Positions 1 to 10,270 of a stretch of DNA of 64,000 nt are shown here, piece after piece. Within the stretch, counting starts at the first letter, position 1; the number at the start of each line of letters is the position of its first letter. Where the stretch lies: assembly GCA_032622095.1 (NCBI GenBank), contig CP136063.1, forward strand, positions 85,601,980 to 85,665,979, read 5' to 3'. The translations under genes and the position numbers were made by a program. The notes beneath the pieces are model-generated. The model was not told the DNA's origin, did no database searches, and worked only from the letters and a program-made list of their open reading frames with translations. The DNA is from Siphonodentalium dalli (lineage: Eukaryota > Mollusca > Scaphopoda > Gadilida > Siphonodentaliidae).

Positions 1-130
1 ACAAACATTTAGAACCATGGGAACCTGTGCACCTGCGATATTGACATCTGTCTGACTTGTTTTGTGGAGTTATCCCCCTTTTTCAACTAGAACATTTTCG
101 CAACATGCATTATTTTGTCTGAGCGTTTGT
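1..130 (+). repeat. Family H fragment (GAGTTATCCCCCTTTTTCAA type)
   Basis: The stretch GTGGAGTTATCCCCCTTTTT with the preceding CACCTGCGAT and following AACATGCATTATTTTGTCTG recurs near 22800-22920 and 42960-43075. It belongs to a dispersed family in which a 'gagttatggcccttttt' phrase follows a 'ggaaccaaattttgtatg' phrase. Confidence 0.6.
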
Positions 131-153
131 TCCTACAATTTTTGGTCAATAGA

Positions 154-231
154 TTTAGGATTAGGGTTTGGGGTTATGGTTAGGAGGGTTAGGGGTTAGG
201 GGTTAGTGTTTGGGTGTTTAGGGTTAGGATT
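154..231 (+). repeat. Degenerate interstitial TTAGGG-like tract
   Basis: Several imperfect TTAGGG/TTAGGGG units, such as GGTTAGGGGTTAGGGGTTAG near 199, mixed with TTTGGGG and TTATGG. The motif matches the animal telomere repeat but is degenerate and internal, followed by ordinary unique-looking sequence. Confidence 0.6.
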
Positions 232-751
232 ACCTGTTGACATAATTTCAGTGCCAAATATATGGTAATGGCTACTTCATTCGATTAATATGTTGAATTA
301 GTGGGGTATTCTTTAATCCCACCTGGGACAGGCCCATCTCTAGTTAATTTTTGTAATGTCTAATTTTGTCAACACTGAAATTATCAATGTGACAGAAAAT
401 TTATTGCCCTATTTTTAGCTATAGTGATTCGACCACTGTATATGACAATCGCCTGATTGGCTGCATTACTTTACTGATAAATGTTGTGACTGGCTGACAC
501 TGAGGTAAAGCTTGTTGGTGGTAATGGGAATCCCAGCTATTTTCTTTAGACTCTCTAACACAGAGCTTGTTCAAGAGTCTAATTTTATTTTAATTATAAC
601 TGCATGGTCCATTGCTTAGAAGGGATTAAAGAAGTCCAGCATTAGAGGCCCTTGCATGGTTGGTTGAACAGCTACTGATTAACTACATGTACTGATGAAT
701 GTAAGGGTTTCAGTAGGGTCTGGTGATATTGTAAGAGGAGATTTCTGACTA

Positions 752-978
752 CAGTAATGTCTAAAGTATATGACCTTTTAACAACAGCAGAATTATGGGA
801 AATTTTTCAGGATTTAGTAAAAAATATGGCTTGTTGCCATTCATCGGAAAGCTCTCACTTGGAAAGCTCTCGGTGAGAGCTTTCCGATGAATGGCAACAA
901 GCCATATTTCCGACTAAATCTGAAAAGTTACCCATAATTCTGCTGTGGTTAAGCAGTCGATTATTTAGGGCATTACTG
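752..978. mobile_element. Family A palindromic element, copy 1
   Basis: Flanked by TA. Left and right halves are inverted copies ending CAGTAATG/CATTACTG. The internal arm marker is GGATTTAGT..ATATGGCTTGTTGCC, and the centre is GAAAGCTCTC/GAGAGCTTTC with a short duplicated segment. It has no coding capacity. Palindrome plus TA target suggests a Tc1/mariner-type non-autonomous element (inference). Confidence 0.85.
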
Positions 979-1492
979 TACTTTTATACAGCTACATATC
1001 CACATAAGATTTTAGCTTTTTCAAATGAAATATACATGTTTCATGAATTTTTTTTTTTTATGTTTGTCTACACATTTTTCATTTACTGAACAAAGTTTTA
1101 TTTATGGACTTTATAGAAGGCATGAATTGACAGATCGTAAAATAGAAAATCTTCAAATTGCATCAAAGTCTTAATGTTTATGTCACTTGAGTAAAATGTG
1201 CAGCATTAGTGAGATAATCACTTTGTTCTAATGGAGAATATTATGGAGTAAGATTTGCTACTAAAAGTCACACAATATGGGCTGCCAACTCCCAAAGGTA
1301 TTCTCACTATAACCATCACTCAAGCTTACACCTGACTGAACCCTGAGGTGTGGATACCTGTAGACGAATTTAGCATCAGCCCACACAAATGAAGCGGAAT
1401 TGCTTGGTGTATATACCTGGAATCTTCATCATGGTTCTTCTATAAACCCCATAGTAAAAAGGCAATAAAGAGAAATGTTAGCAGTCATATCT

Positions 1493-1941
1493 GTAAGCCT
1501 TGAATTAGTGTGTCTGTCATTTGCAGAATGAGGTCCACAGAAGGTGAATTGAGTGATGCTATATCCTGCACAGCTGGCTAGAATCACTGAATTCATCGTC
1601 TGGGAACCTCATTCTGTTGAGGCCTCATTTGTTATGGGAGACCTAGGATCATATTGCAGTTCCCCAGTTAAAGTTATGACTTTCACCCGTTAGTCACCTC
1701 GATAATGCATTTTATCTGCAAATTAGGGGATATAGAAACTGAACAGAAGGGAAAAATGTTACTAAAAACAATGTTAATTTGATACTATAGATACTTCCCA
1801 GAAGATGAGGCCTAAGCAGAATGATCAAAGTCCCCGGATGGTGAATTTAGTGATGCTAGCCCACTGTGCGGGATAGCGTCACTAATACACCCTCTGGGGA
1901 CCTCATTCTGCAAATGGCAGACACACTATTTCAAAGCTTGC
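1493..1941. mobile_element. Family B element (type 2 interior)
   Basis: Outer ends are TGTGTCTGTCATTTGCAGAA and its inverse. Each end contains its own hairpin, GAGGTCC..GGTGAATT..AATTCAC..GGGACCTC. The interior carries the 'gaccta-ggatca' and 'aactgaacagaagggaaaaa' markers shared with copies at 2543, 24378 and 41586. Confidence 0.78.
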
Positions 1942-2270
1942 ATATCTAAGCTGTGATAATGTGTTGGTTAGATAAAGGATCCTTGTTTTTAGCATATCAC
2001 ATATAAATGGTACATGAGTTTCACCTCTAGGAGTCCATTCCAAGATATACCTGGTATGTTGTATATGATGCAGAACTGATAATGAATACAACAAGCACCC
2101 AAGGTGGTTTATACATATATGTGTGAAAAAAATTAATTGTTACTGACAAGAATTGGGTTATCCATTATCAAGAAATGTGGTTTTGGGATTTTGTTCATGA
2201 AAAAAATTGAGAATATTGCATGAAACGCAGGGTTCGTGCATAGTTTGAATTTTATAGGGGTCATTGAATA

Positions 2271-2507
2271 CAGTAATGCTCTAAATTATCGACTCCTTAA
2301 CCACAGCAGAATTATTGGTAACTTTTCAGGATTTAGTCGGAAATATGGCTTGTTGCTATTCATCGGAAAGCTCTCAGTGAGTTAATTTGTGAATGCACAT
2401 AGTCTTTCCGATGAATGGCAACAAGCCATATTTCCGACTAAATCATGAAAATTAAGTTACCCATAATTCTGCTGTGGTTAAGGAGTCGATTATTTTGGGC
2501 ACTAGTG
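2271..2507. mobile_element. Family A palindromic element, copy 2
   Basis: TA-flanked. The left arm ends CAGTAATGCTCTAAATTATC and the right arm ends GGGCACTAGTG. The spacer between arms is longer than usual. It lies 35 bases before the next family-B copy. Confidence 0.82.
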
Positions 2508-2542
2508 TACATCTGGAGCAAATCTGCATTTAAAGCTGAATA

Positions 2543-2993
2543 CAAACCTGGATATAGGGTGTTTGACATTTGCAGAATGAAGTCCCCAGAGCATGAAATT
2601 AGTGACACTATACCACACAATGGGCTAGCATCACCAAATTCACTCTCTGGGAACCTCATTCTGCTGAGGCCTCAACTGCTATGGAGGCCTAGGATCAGAA
2701 TTGAAGTTCCCCAATTGAAATTTGTGATGTTCACCCATTAGTTACCTCGATTATGCAATTTTTCTCCTGCAAATTAGGGGATATAGAAACTGAACAGAAA
2801 GGAAAAAATAACTAAAAACAATGTTAATTTGAGACTGTAGATACCTTTAAATTACCAGAAGATGAGGCAAAGTAGAATGAGGTTCCCAAAGGTTGAATTT
2901 GGTGATGATAGCCCCCTGTGCGGGATAGCGTCACTAAATTCACTCTCTGGGAACCTCATTCTTCAAATGTTAGACACACTATATCCAGGCTTG
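2543..2993. mobile_element. Family B element (type 2 interior)
   Basis: Complete copy from AAACCTGGATATAGGGTGTT to its inverse ending ATATCCAGGCTTG, with end hairpins and the type-2 interior. The ORFs seen across it on either strand are chance frames inside hairpins. Confidence 0.8.
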
Positions 2994-3042
2994 GCTGAAT
3001 ACACAAAAAAGGTTCTCTGTAAGTATCAATTGAAAGTATATA

Positions 3043-3239
3043 CAGTAATGCCCTAAATAATCAACTCCTTAACCACAGCAGAATTATGTGTAACTTTGCA
3101 GAATTTAGTCGGAAATATGGCTTGTTGCCATTCATTAGAAAGCTCACAGTGAGAGCTTTCCGATGAATGGCAATAAGCCATATTTCCGACTAAATCCTGA
3201 AAAGTTACCCATAGGAGTCGATTATTTAGGACATTACTG
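3043..3239. mobile_element. Family A palindromic element, copy 3
   Basis: TA-flanked. Both arms are present, with a deletion in the right arm that removes the AATTCTGCTGTGGTTA segment. Confidence 0.82.
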
Positions 3240-3321
3240 TAAATTTCAAGAACCCTCCCCGATGTTCTAATTGTAAAAGAACAATGACACTCACGTGAAT
3301 AACCCCCTAATATCTTGTGAT

Positions 3322-3427
3322 TAACCTTTCATGATGGGAGCTTCCTGAAATTGTGTGAAAACTCTGTGCCAATGCATTCTCTTATATATGCGAGTCAACC
3401 ATATAAGAGAATTAATTGGCCTAACAA
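3322..3427. mobile_element. Family C fragment
   Basis: Starts after TTAA with CCTTTCATGATGGGAGCTTC and contains one CATTCTCTTATATATGCGAG hairpin half. The rest is lost into AT-rich sequence. Confidence 0.6.
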
Positions 3428-3914
3428 ATTTGATATTTTTTATAAATGTTAAATATTGTAAGAAAAAAATAATAAAAAAATTGTAAAGAATGTGAGAAAT
3501 AATGATAAAAAATGATTAAAATTGTAAAACTTTTATTTGTAAAAGGGCCTAAATATTTATGATTCAGATCTTGACTACTAATAGAATTTTTATTTACACT
3601 TTCAATTATAAATTGAAAGTGTTAAATGAATTAATTTTATACCAATATTTTTAAACCCTATTCCTGTTCCTGTCATAGAGTAGTCCCTTACTAATTTTAA
3701 TCAATACAAAACTCATCTGACCAATTGGCAACAGTGGAATTATTTCTACACTCTCATATCGCTTGGAGCTTCCTAAGGACCACAATGGAAATAAGTCCCT
3801 TTTTGGTACTTTTTGTGTCATCCTTGATTGCCCTCAGCATTTGTCTTCCTATTTTCGTATTTTCGATTAGTCTGCCCACCTACTCTCCTCTCTAACATCA
3901 CTATCTTTGCAGCC

Positions 3915-4237
3915 TCTTATAAGCCACCACAATACAGGAGATATATCCATAATTCATTATACTCATCGCAATATAGGAGACACCATCTTCGAGTTTTTAT
4001 CAGTCAACGATATTCGTGGCTGATTATTCTTTCGCATCTTGTTGTATTTATAACTATTTCTAAATCCTACGATTCTCACAAACATTTGCAGAGCCAGGAA
4101 TGCACTCCATATTTGGGCATGTTTTATTACATCATGTTTGTAATGCCACGTCATCGTAGAAATGAGATATAATCAACAAATCTAGAGATGTACATCCGTT
4201 AGGATAATCGTTGACTTTAAAAAGAGACTGTTCTTTC
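3915..4237 (-). repeat. Dispersed repeat family R, copy 1
   Basis: About 320 bases, the inverse of 32168-32490. Shared blocks include ATATTTGG, GGAATGCACTCCATATTTGG and CAACAAATACAAC-type stretches. It contains an open frame of 114 codons, but the second copy does not keep that frame. Function unknown. Confidence 0.7.
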
Positions 4238-4263
4238 ATGTGTTCTGGATTACCAATCTTTAA

Positions 4264-4470
4264 CCCTTTCAGTGCCAAGTCCGATTTTTATATCAATCCA
4301 TATTTCCTTGATCATTTTTCAAATTTATTGATTGTAATAATGTGATACATTGATGGAAAGAGCTCTTAGAGCTCTTTCCATCAATGTATCACATTATTAT
4401 AATCAATAAATTTGAAAAATGATCAAGGAAATATCGGTTGATACAAAAATCGGACTTGGCAATGAAAGGG
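4264..4470. mobile_element. Family D TTAA element, copy 1
   Basis: Exact TTAA on both sides, terminal inverted repeat CCCTTTCAGTGCCAAGTCCG, and a palindrome through GAAAGAGCTCTTAGAGCTCTTTC. The TTAA target and CCCTTT start are piggyBac-like features. No ORF. Confidence 0.88.
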
Positions 4471-4518
4471 TTAATCTCATTGTTGCAGATCTGTGGTGGA
4501 AAAGAAAATACAAACATA

Positions 4519-4731
4519 CAGTAATGCCCTAAGTAATCGACTCCTTAACAACAGCAGAATTATGGGTAACTTTTCAGGATTTAGTCGGAAATATGGCTTG
4601 TTGCCATTCATCGGAAAGCTCTCAGTGAGAGCTTTCCGATGAATGGTAACAAGTCATATTTCCAACTAAATCCTGAAAAGTTACCCATAATTCTGCTGTG
4701 GTTAAGGAGTCCAGTATTTAGTGCATTACTG
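4519..4731. mobile_element. Family A palindromic element, copy 4
   Basis: Full-length TA-flanked palindrome with an AGTGAGAGC centre. Family G element 1 begins immediately after it. Confidence 0.88.
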
Positions 4732-4733
4732 TA

Positions 4734-4964
4734 GTTTCCTTAGGAAATGTTCAGGTAATAAGTTCAACAAAGAGCCTTTGAAATTATTATCTGTACACCA
4801 ATTAATAAGAATCATTCTGCCTTCTGGTATTTGTTTTTCTGCTGTCGTCTGATTTTATTATGTTGTCTGCGTTTATTACCTGAACATCCCTCCACATGAA
4901 TAATAGACCATTCCAATGTATACTTTTATAACTGAGTGGGAGAATCCATTCAGTAAAGAAAGGG
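4734..4964 (-). mobile_element. Family G TTAA element, copy 1
   Basis: Right end GAATCCATTCAGTAAAGAAAGGG followed by TTAA (the last bases are the inverse of CCCTTTCTTTACT). The interior carries AATAAGTTCAACAAA and CTGAACATCCCTCC markers shared with copies at 20845, 25361, 34791 and 54091. Confidence 0.72.
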
Positions 4965-5614
4965 TTAATTAATATCCGCAATTTTTGCAGGAGACCCTTA
5001 ACGTTTTTTCAATTTATATTTTGACTCCTTCCTAATAACAGATACAAACCGCCCTCATTAAGCTATTTTTACTCAAGACTAACTGACAATTTAGTGAGCT
5101 TTTATCAATAAACATTCAGAGGAAAGCAAATCAACAGATCCCTGTCTTCAGTAAACTTGAGGATGTAGGTTAGATTTCCTGTTATCTTGCAATTGTTAAT
5201 TGTGCTGTGGCATCTTGTTATCTTTTTATCAAAGGCAGTTTGTTTAGTAGTTTGATCTGTGCCAATACCTGTCTATTTTTACTTGTTTTTGCAATCTAAT
5301 TCTATGATATCATCTATTTTTGTTGGGTGAATATTGTTTTTATACTGCTCCCACTTGGAAAAACTGACTTATCATTTGGTTGATATCAGATATAGGGTCT
5401 CTAGTCAGATTTCATCTCTTACCCATGAGGATGTACTTTGCATTGAGATGGTATTCCATTTAATAACCAGGTACCGCCACACCTAATTGTAATTTGTAAT
5501 ACTATGGTATTTCTATGGAAAATGAGAAATGTGTGATTTTACTGCGCCAAATATATTTATAAAGTTTTGAGATATCAGCCCAACTTGTAACCAAACTTTT
5601 AACCCTTCCATGGT
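4965..5614. other. Intron/intergenic stretch, nothing recognised
   Basis: AT-rich sequence without an open frame of note, splice-bounded exon or clear repeat. It ends at a half copy of family A. Confidence 0.5.
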
Positions 5615-5718
5615 TAAGCTTTCCGATGAATGGCAACAAGCCATATTTCCGTCTAAATCCTGAAAAATTACCCATAATTCTGCTGTGGTTAAGGAGTTGA
5701 TTATTTAGGACATTACTG
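5615..5718. mobile_element. Family A half element
   Basis: Only the right arm, from AGCTTTCCGATGAATGGC to CATTACTG before TA. The left arm is absent. It lies about 200 bases before exon 1. Confidence 0.8.
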
Positions 5719-5920
5719 TAGGGAACATGCAAATTATTATTGCCAGTCTAGTGGTATCTCAAATTGAAACTAAATTGTATTTCAGAGACAAAATTTTGTC
5801 ATTATTTTTGCAAAATATTGAGGTGGTAAATACCCCCCTCACCCCCTTGGTTCCAATAAGTTAATGTAGGAATAATCAAGGACTTGAATATTTAAATTTA
5901 CTGTTTGTTTTCTATTTCAG

Positions 5921-6108
5921 TGTAAGCTTACACAGTTTGGCTCAAGAATCTGAAGAGGAGATGTTCGTTGATGCGAGAGAGGATCATACTAATCGACATT
6001 CAGGGAACGTTCCTTCAGCTTTCGAGAGCCTGGCCAGAAAAATGACTGGGAGCGATTTCGAGGCAGCTCATTTTCAGCTAAGGGATAATAGTCCTCTAGG
6101 TTCTGTGG
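5921..6108 (+). CDS. Exon 1 in window, RhoGEF-like gene (N-terminal linker region)
   Basis: A pyrimidine-rich acceptor TTTCTATTTCAG precedes this exon and the donor is GTAAGA. One base completes a codon from an upstream exon that I cannot find. Then 62 codons read SLHSLAQESEEEMFVD, followed by AREDHTNRHSGNVPSAFESL and ARKMTGSDFEAAHFQLRDN. One base is left over (phase 1). The peptide is polar and acidic with no recognised domain, as expected for a disordered linker. It is coding rather than chance because the frame is open throughout, codon use is balanced compared with the AT-rich surroundings, and the leftover G joins with AG of the exon at 10271 to give Glu in the same open frame. A family-A element starts only 63 bases downstream. 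Confidence 0.6.
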
Positions 6109-6171
6109 GTAAGATATATTGAACATTATAGAATTAAAGGTTATAAAATCTGCATGGAAAACCTGATTATA

Positions 6172-6383
6172 CAGTAATGCCCTAAATAATCGACTCTTTA
6201 ACCACAGCAGAATTATGGGTAATTTTTCAGGATTTAGTCGGAAATATGGCTTGTTGCCATTCATTGGAAAACTCTCAGTGAGAGCTTTCCGATGAATGGC
6301 AACAAGCCATATTTCCGAATAAATCCTGTAAATTACCCATAATTCTGCTGTGGTTAAGGAGTCGATTATTTAGGGCATTACTG
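6172..6383. mobile_element. Family A palindromic element, copy 6
   Basis: Full palindrome with TA on both sides, starting 63 bases after the exon 1 donor. In pre-mRNA it would form a hairpin of about 100 bp close to the 5' splice site. Confidence 0.87.
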
Positions 6384-7139
6384 TAAGCCTTTAGGTCAAG
6401 GGCATTGTCCTTGATTAAGTTGGTACAGGACAACATGACCCAAGTGTTTTCCTCTGATCAAGGTAGACTGAGCAATATGATGAAGAGGCAACCGGATGAG
6501 ATATCATATTTTTAGATTTTAACAGCAAGTTCACCAGTGTATTCTACATCAATGAATAAACATGATATCTGCAAAAAAAAACCCTGAAAATTATTTTTTG
6601 AAGTTAATAATACTTTGTCAGTACATTATATAACCAATATCATGACTGAGCCATGATTTTCATTTCATCTCCATCTCAGTCTTTAAGAATGTTACCGACA
6701 GAAGTGCTGCAAATAGAAATTACATTTAACTGCACACAGTAAATACAAAAATACACACAGAAAGTGATAAATTTATATTGAAATACCTTTGAAAAATTGT
6801 AATCAGGCTTGCTCCCTGGCATCTTGTAACATATACTGGCTGTATCATTGAAAAAATAACCAAAATGTATATTATATCCGAAGACTATGACCAGAGCGTA
6901 TAAATTCTTGCAACTTGCTATCATCAGAAATTTCTCAGGTTTAGTAATAGTTCCTACATGTAGCTAGTTAAAATGAAGTGAAACATTCCCTTGGGGTGTC
7001 TAAATGCATATTGTATCGAAATTGGTAGCACAGTACCTCATTATTTTATAAAAGATAATTACATACAGTTTTTCTCTTTGGCAGAATAATTCGAAATGAA
7101 CTAAAGACTAAATATTTTCCTTCCGAAAAACAAATTCGG
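6384..7139. other. Intronic stretch, nothing recognised
   Basis: AT-rich sequence with no supported gene. The 82-codon minus-strand frame at 6676-6924 has no recognisable domain and no splice context. Confidence 0.5.
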
Positions 7140-7615
7140 GGAACTGTAGATATGAATGGTGTCTGTCTGTCCATCCAAGATAGTTTCCAGATGATAACTT
7201 GAGTTTTAGTTTATTTTTATTATTTTAAAATTTGTAAGTGAATAATTACCCACATGAAAATACAGGTCAAGTTCAAATTTGGGTTCGGTCTGCCCATTTT
7301 TGCCATAGTTATGGTCCTTATCGACTTAGGATTTGCTGATTATTTTGGTTTCCAGGTGATAACTTTAGTTTTAGTTATATGATTTTTTTCATATCTGTTG
7401 CAATTGGATTAGGCACATGGAAACACAGGTCAAGTTCGAACTCGGGTGTTCCGTTCCCCCGTTTTTTTTTTTGCCAGAGTTATGGTCCTTGTCAACTTAA
7501 AATTTGTCAATTATTTTGGTTTCTGGGTAATAACTTTAGTTTTAGTTATCTGATTGTTTTCAAATTGGGTATATGCATTATCTGTCATACTGATGAGTGT
7601 CAGAACATCTCCTAA
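7140..7615. repeat. Family H tandem repeat (TCTGTCTGTCC + gttatggtcctt phrases)
   Basis: Short CTGT tract at 7162, then two or three diverged units in which 'ataactttagttttagtta', 'acaggtcaagttcgaactcgg' and 'agttatggtccttgtcaactt' recur about 160-180 bases apart. The layout (tetranucleotide tract then tandem core) resembles pearl-type elements of bivalves, which are Helitron-related. Confidence 0.6.
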
Positions 7616-7769
7616 TCAAACCATAGCAGTGTCTGCTGAAAGGCTGCAGTTGTACAAATGACTGGCTTGATAATCAAATATCTAAAGTGTCCTAGAGTAT
7701 ATAATTTTTATAAATGTTATACCGGTAAAGGTCAATTAAAAAAATATTATAAACAAGTACATTTAAAAA

Positions 7770-8162
7770 ACAGATCGACTCTATTCTAATTTTCTTTATT
7801 AATATCACTTGAGATTTTGTATATCGAAACCATTGTTATTGTAAACATTACAGGTTAAAGTCGCATTTCTGATTAATGTCCAATTAGTCCAATACAATAC
7901 CAAAGTTTAATAAAAAACTTAACATTAAACAATGGCGAAGGTCAACTTATTTTTATGGGTTTAGCGATCTTTGTTGACAAATCACTGTAACAGATTTGTT
8001 TACATAATATTTCAACACACAAAATTTCGTTAATGGAGAACTTTCAATAATTAATATAACAACAAAGTTTATTTATTTCTTTTTGTTCTTGATGGTTTTG
8101 TTTTTACAGACTTGTATAATTTTTGCACATTTACCCACTGTAAAGGCCTTCAGTCCCTTTAA
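7770..8162. repeat. Family L repeat, copy 1
   Basis: Shares AACCATTGTTATTGTAAACA, GTCCAATTAGTCCAATA and the end block TTTGCACATTTACCCACT with 37347-37806 and, in pieces, with 18618-19708. Ends CAGTCCCTTTAA. Confidence 0.62.
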
Positions 8163-8238
8163 TGTTTTGATATACTAAAGAAGCTTGTGATGTTAGTATT
8201 TCTATTGTGTAAAATTTATACAATCTGCAGTTAATTGA

Positions 8239-8496
8239 CCCTTTTGTGGTGGTAGCTACCCTGGTGCAGCATTAAAGATCATGTGCCAGTACATTCTCTT
8301 ATATATGCATGTCTCCCATAGGGAGCCTATCATATATAAGAGAATGCACTGGCTTACAAGGTCAAGGTAAATATTGTTAGGCCAATGCATTATCTTATAT
8401 ATGCGAGGCTCCCTATGGGAGACTCGCATATATAAGAGAATACATTTTTGGCACAGGGTTTTCGCAAAATTTCAGGACACTTCAGTCATGGAAGGG
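8239..8496. mobile_element. Family C TTAA element
   Basis: Two hairpins of CATTCTCTTATATATG type in series, outer ends CCCTTTTGTGGT and CATGGAAGGG followed by TTAA, with 'ggtgcagcattaaagatc' on one side and 'cgcaaaatttcagga' on the other. Confidence 0.8.
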
Positions 8497-8916
8497 TTAA
8501 GCCTCCTAACCTTCATGTAGACATCTGAGATAAATTAATAACTAGTGCATAGCTAACATATGCCATGATCCATGTTCAGAAAGGACAAAATCTGTGCGAC
8601 TCAAGCAAATGCTATTGTTTTGATAAACAATGAGTTCCTGTTGCCAGGAAAAACGACAATAAAACATTCAATAGATTTCAGCAGGTAGAGGCTCAGTCAT
8701 TGGATCTTCTGGGAAAGTATGCTTGACATATGTTTATACAGCAGAATAGAATGATTAACATGTGCTGTATGTTTTCTGATTTCTTTAAATTTGAGTGGAC
8801 ACTACAGTACTACATGTATAAAGTATAGCAGTGTCAGTGGTCACTCTACAAAAATATACCAGATGCATGAACTTTATTCTCAGTTCAATTTGGTCATTTG
8901 TTATAATTCTAGCTGT

Positions 8917-9249
8917 ATTAGCCCTTTCTTGGGGGGGGGGGGGGGGCTCAGTCGATAAGACACTCTGCTCCAGACCGACTCACTCTCCAGTGCTGGAGAG
9001 GTCAATTCCTGGTTGAGTCTTTGCTGACTTTGTATCCCATATCGCTATGTGGGGGAGATACCAGTTACTCGCCAATGGTCGGTGATTTTGCCGGGCGCAA
9101 TGGGTCTTTCTTCCAGCCAATGAAATCAATGCTAGATTTACCTTAGTGCATGGACTTTCCCTCCACCAATAAAACTGGCAACGTCATGATATAGCCCTGG
9201 CTGCTGAAAGCGACGTTAAACCCCAATAAATAAATATTAACCCTTTCTT
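8917..9249 (+). repeat. 14-bp target duplication pair around SINE
   Basis: ATTAGCCCTTTCTT at 8917-8930 and ATTAACCCTTTCTT at 9236-9249 differ at one base and bracket the SINE. The target is the TTAACCCTTTCTT end of a family-G element. Confidence 0.8.
8931..9235 (+). mobile_element. tRNA-derived SINE
   Basis: Begins with a 16-G run and GGCTCAGTCGATAAGAC, a tRNA-like A-box region, with a degenerate B-box-like GGTCAATTCCTGG about 50 bases on. It has a unique body and a 3' tail GACGTTAAACCCCAATAAAT plus short AAAT repeats. The 3' tail is of a kind familiar from molluscan SINEs. The 14-bp direct repeats either side show LINE-mediated insertion. RNA polymerase III promoter activity is expected but not shown. 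Confidence 0.82.
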
Positions 9250-9340
9250 TACAAATTACTCATTGACGAATAGTTCCCTTGGGTAATGTTCAGACTGATA
9301 ATAAGTTCAATATTAATTCTTCTGCACTTATTATAAAATT
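9241..9340. mobile_element. Family G fragment split by SINE
   Basis: CCCTTTCTTTAC, then ACTCATTGACGAATAGTTCC and AATAAGTTCAA, the usual right-end markers of family G. The SINE sits exactly at its terminus. Confidence 0.65.
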
Positions 9341-9858
9341 ATAAAAGTTTTACAGCCCCTATTTCTTGATCATACAAATGATTACTTGCTGACTATCATC
9401 ACATTTTTCATGGCCCCCAGATGCCACTCGATCTCTCTATGTACACAGTGCAGATAGTGATGCAATGTCACTACTTTACAGGTATGACGGCACATACAAA
9501 TCAATAAGAAGACAGGAAACAAACTTTTAGTCCCAAACGTGGCAGCATGTAATGAAACTGAAATTAGAGCCCGTTAAGCTTTTGGATTCTGCAACGAAGA
9601 AAACCATCTCTAAAGTGTCAAATTATATAATTCACAATGTATGTTTCAAGCAAAACGTTTGTCGTATATACTTCACCTTTTGCATATTTTAACATCACCT
9701 CTCACCCTATAATATCCATATTTGAATGTGTATGATTAAATATTTTACCATCAATTATATGTTTGATGCCCCGTAGTATGTATTCAATGTGTTTGTATTT
9801 GTAGAGGTTGGTACGGCTGATGTCCCATAATATGTATTCAATGTGCTTGTATTTGTAG

Positions 9859-9925
9859 AGGTTGGTACCGCTGATCCACCGTGGAGCTACAGTATGACAG
9901 GTGGTCCATAGGAGCTGCTGCCCCA
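9859..9925 (+). pseudogene. Decayed copy of exon 2 start (array copy 1)
   Basis: The sequence matches exon 2 from its first base through GAGCTGCTG but reads GGT CCA TAG where exon 2 has GGT CCC AAG. If spliced in it would end translation after about 17 codons. It lies 412 bases upstream of the true exon start, exactly two array periods. Confidence 0.75.
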
Positions 9926-10064
9926 TAATGTGTATTTAATGTGCTTGTATTTGTAGAGGTTGGTATGGCTAATGTCCCATAATATGTATTCAATGTGCTT
10001 GTATTTGTAGAGGTTGGTACGGCTGATGTCCCATAATATGTATTCAATGTGCTTGTATTTGTAG

Positions 10065-10131
10065 AGGTTGGTACCGCTGATCCACCGTGGAGCTACAGTA
10101 AGACAGGTGGTCCATAGGAGCTGCTGTCCCG
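10065..10131 (+). pseudogene. Decayed copy of exon 2 start (array copy 2)
   Basis: Same decayed exon copy as at 9859 with the same in-frame TAG, one array period (206 bases) before the true exon. The shared stop shows that the array spread from one mutated copy after the real exon was already distinct. Confidence 0.75.
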
Positions 10132-10270
10132 TAATGTGTATTTAATGTGCTTGTATTTGTAGAGGTTGGTATGGCTAATGTCCCATAATATGTATTCAAT
10201 GTGCTTGTATTTGTAGAGGTTGGTACGGCTGATGTCCCATAATATGTATTCAATGTGCTTGTATTTGTAG

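Larger units (their letters stand above)
9795..10270 (+). repeat. 206-bp higher-order tandem array carrying decoy copies of exon 2 splice site
   Basis: GTATTTGTAGAGGTTGGTA recurs at 9795, 9849, 9947, 10001, 10055, 10153, 10207 and 10261, giving spacings of 54, 98, 54, 54, 98, 54, 54. The higher-order period is therefore 206 bp (98+54+54). The 98-bp members are copies of the acceptor plus the start of exon 2. The 54-bp members keep only the acceptor and the first five codons, then GATGTCCCATAA. The last 3' splice site, at 10270, is that of the real exon. Confidence 0.9.

Noticed and set aside
154-231. True chromosome end
   Set aside because: Repeat is short, degenerate and followed by normal sequence; not a terminal array.
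3828-4172. 114-codon plus-strand frame
   Set aside because: Covers repeat family R; the inverse copy at 32168-32490 does not keep it open.
9702-10253. Minus-strand frames with repeated STNTSTLNTYYGT peptide
   Set aside because: They are the antisense of the 54/98-bp array; the repeat carries the frame, and no start context or splice signals support a protein.
9795-10270. Regularly spaced repeats resembling a CRISPR array
   Set aside because: The 'spacers' are themselves repeats in a 206-bp higher-order pattern, the context is a eukaryotic intron and no cas-like gene exists.
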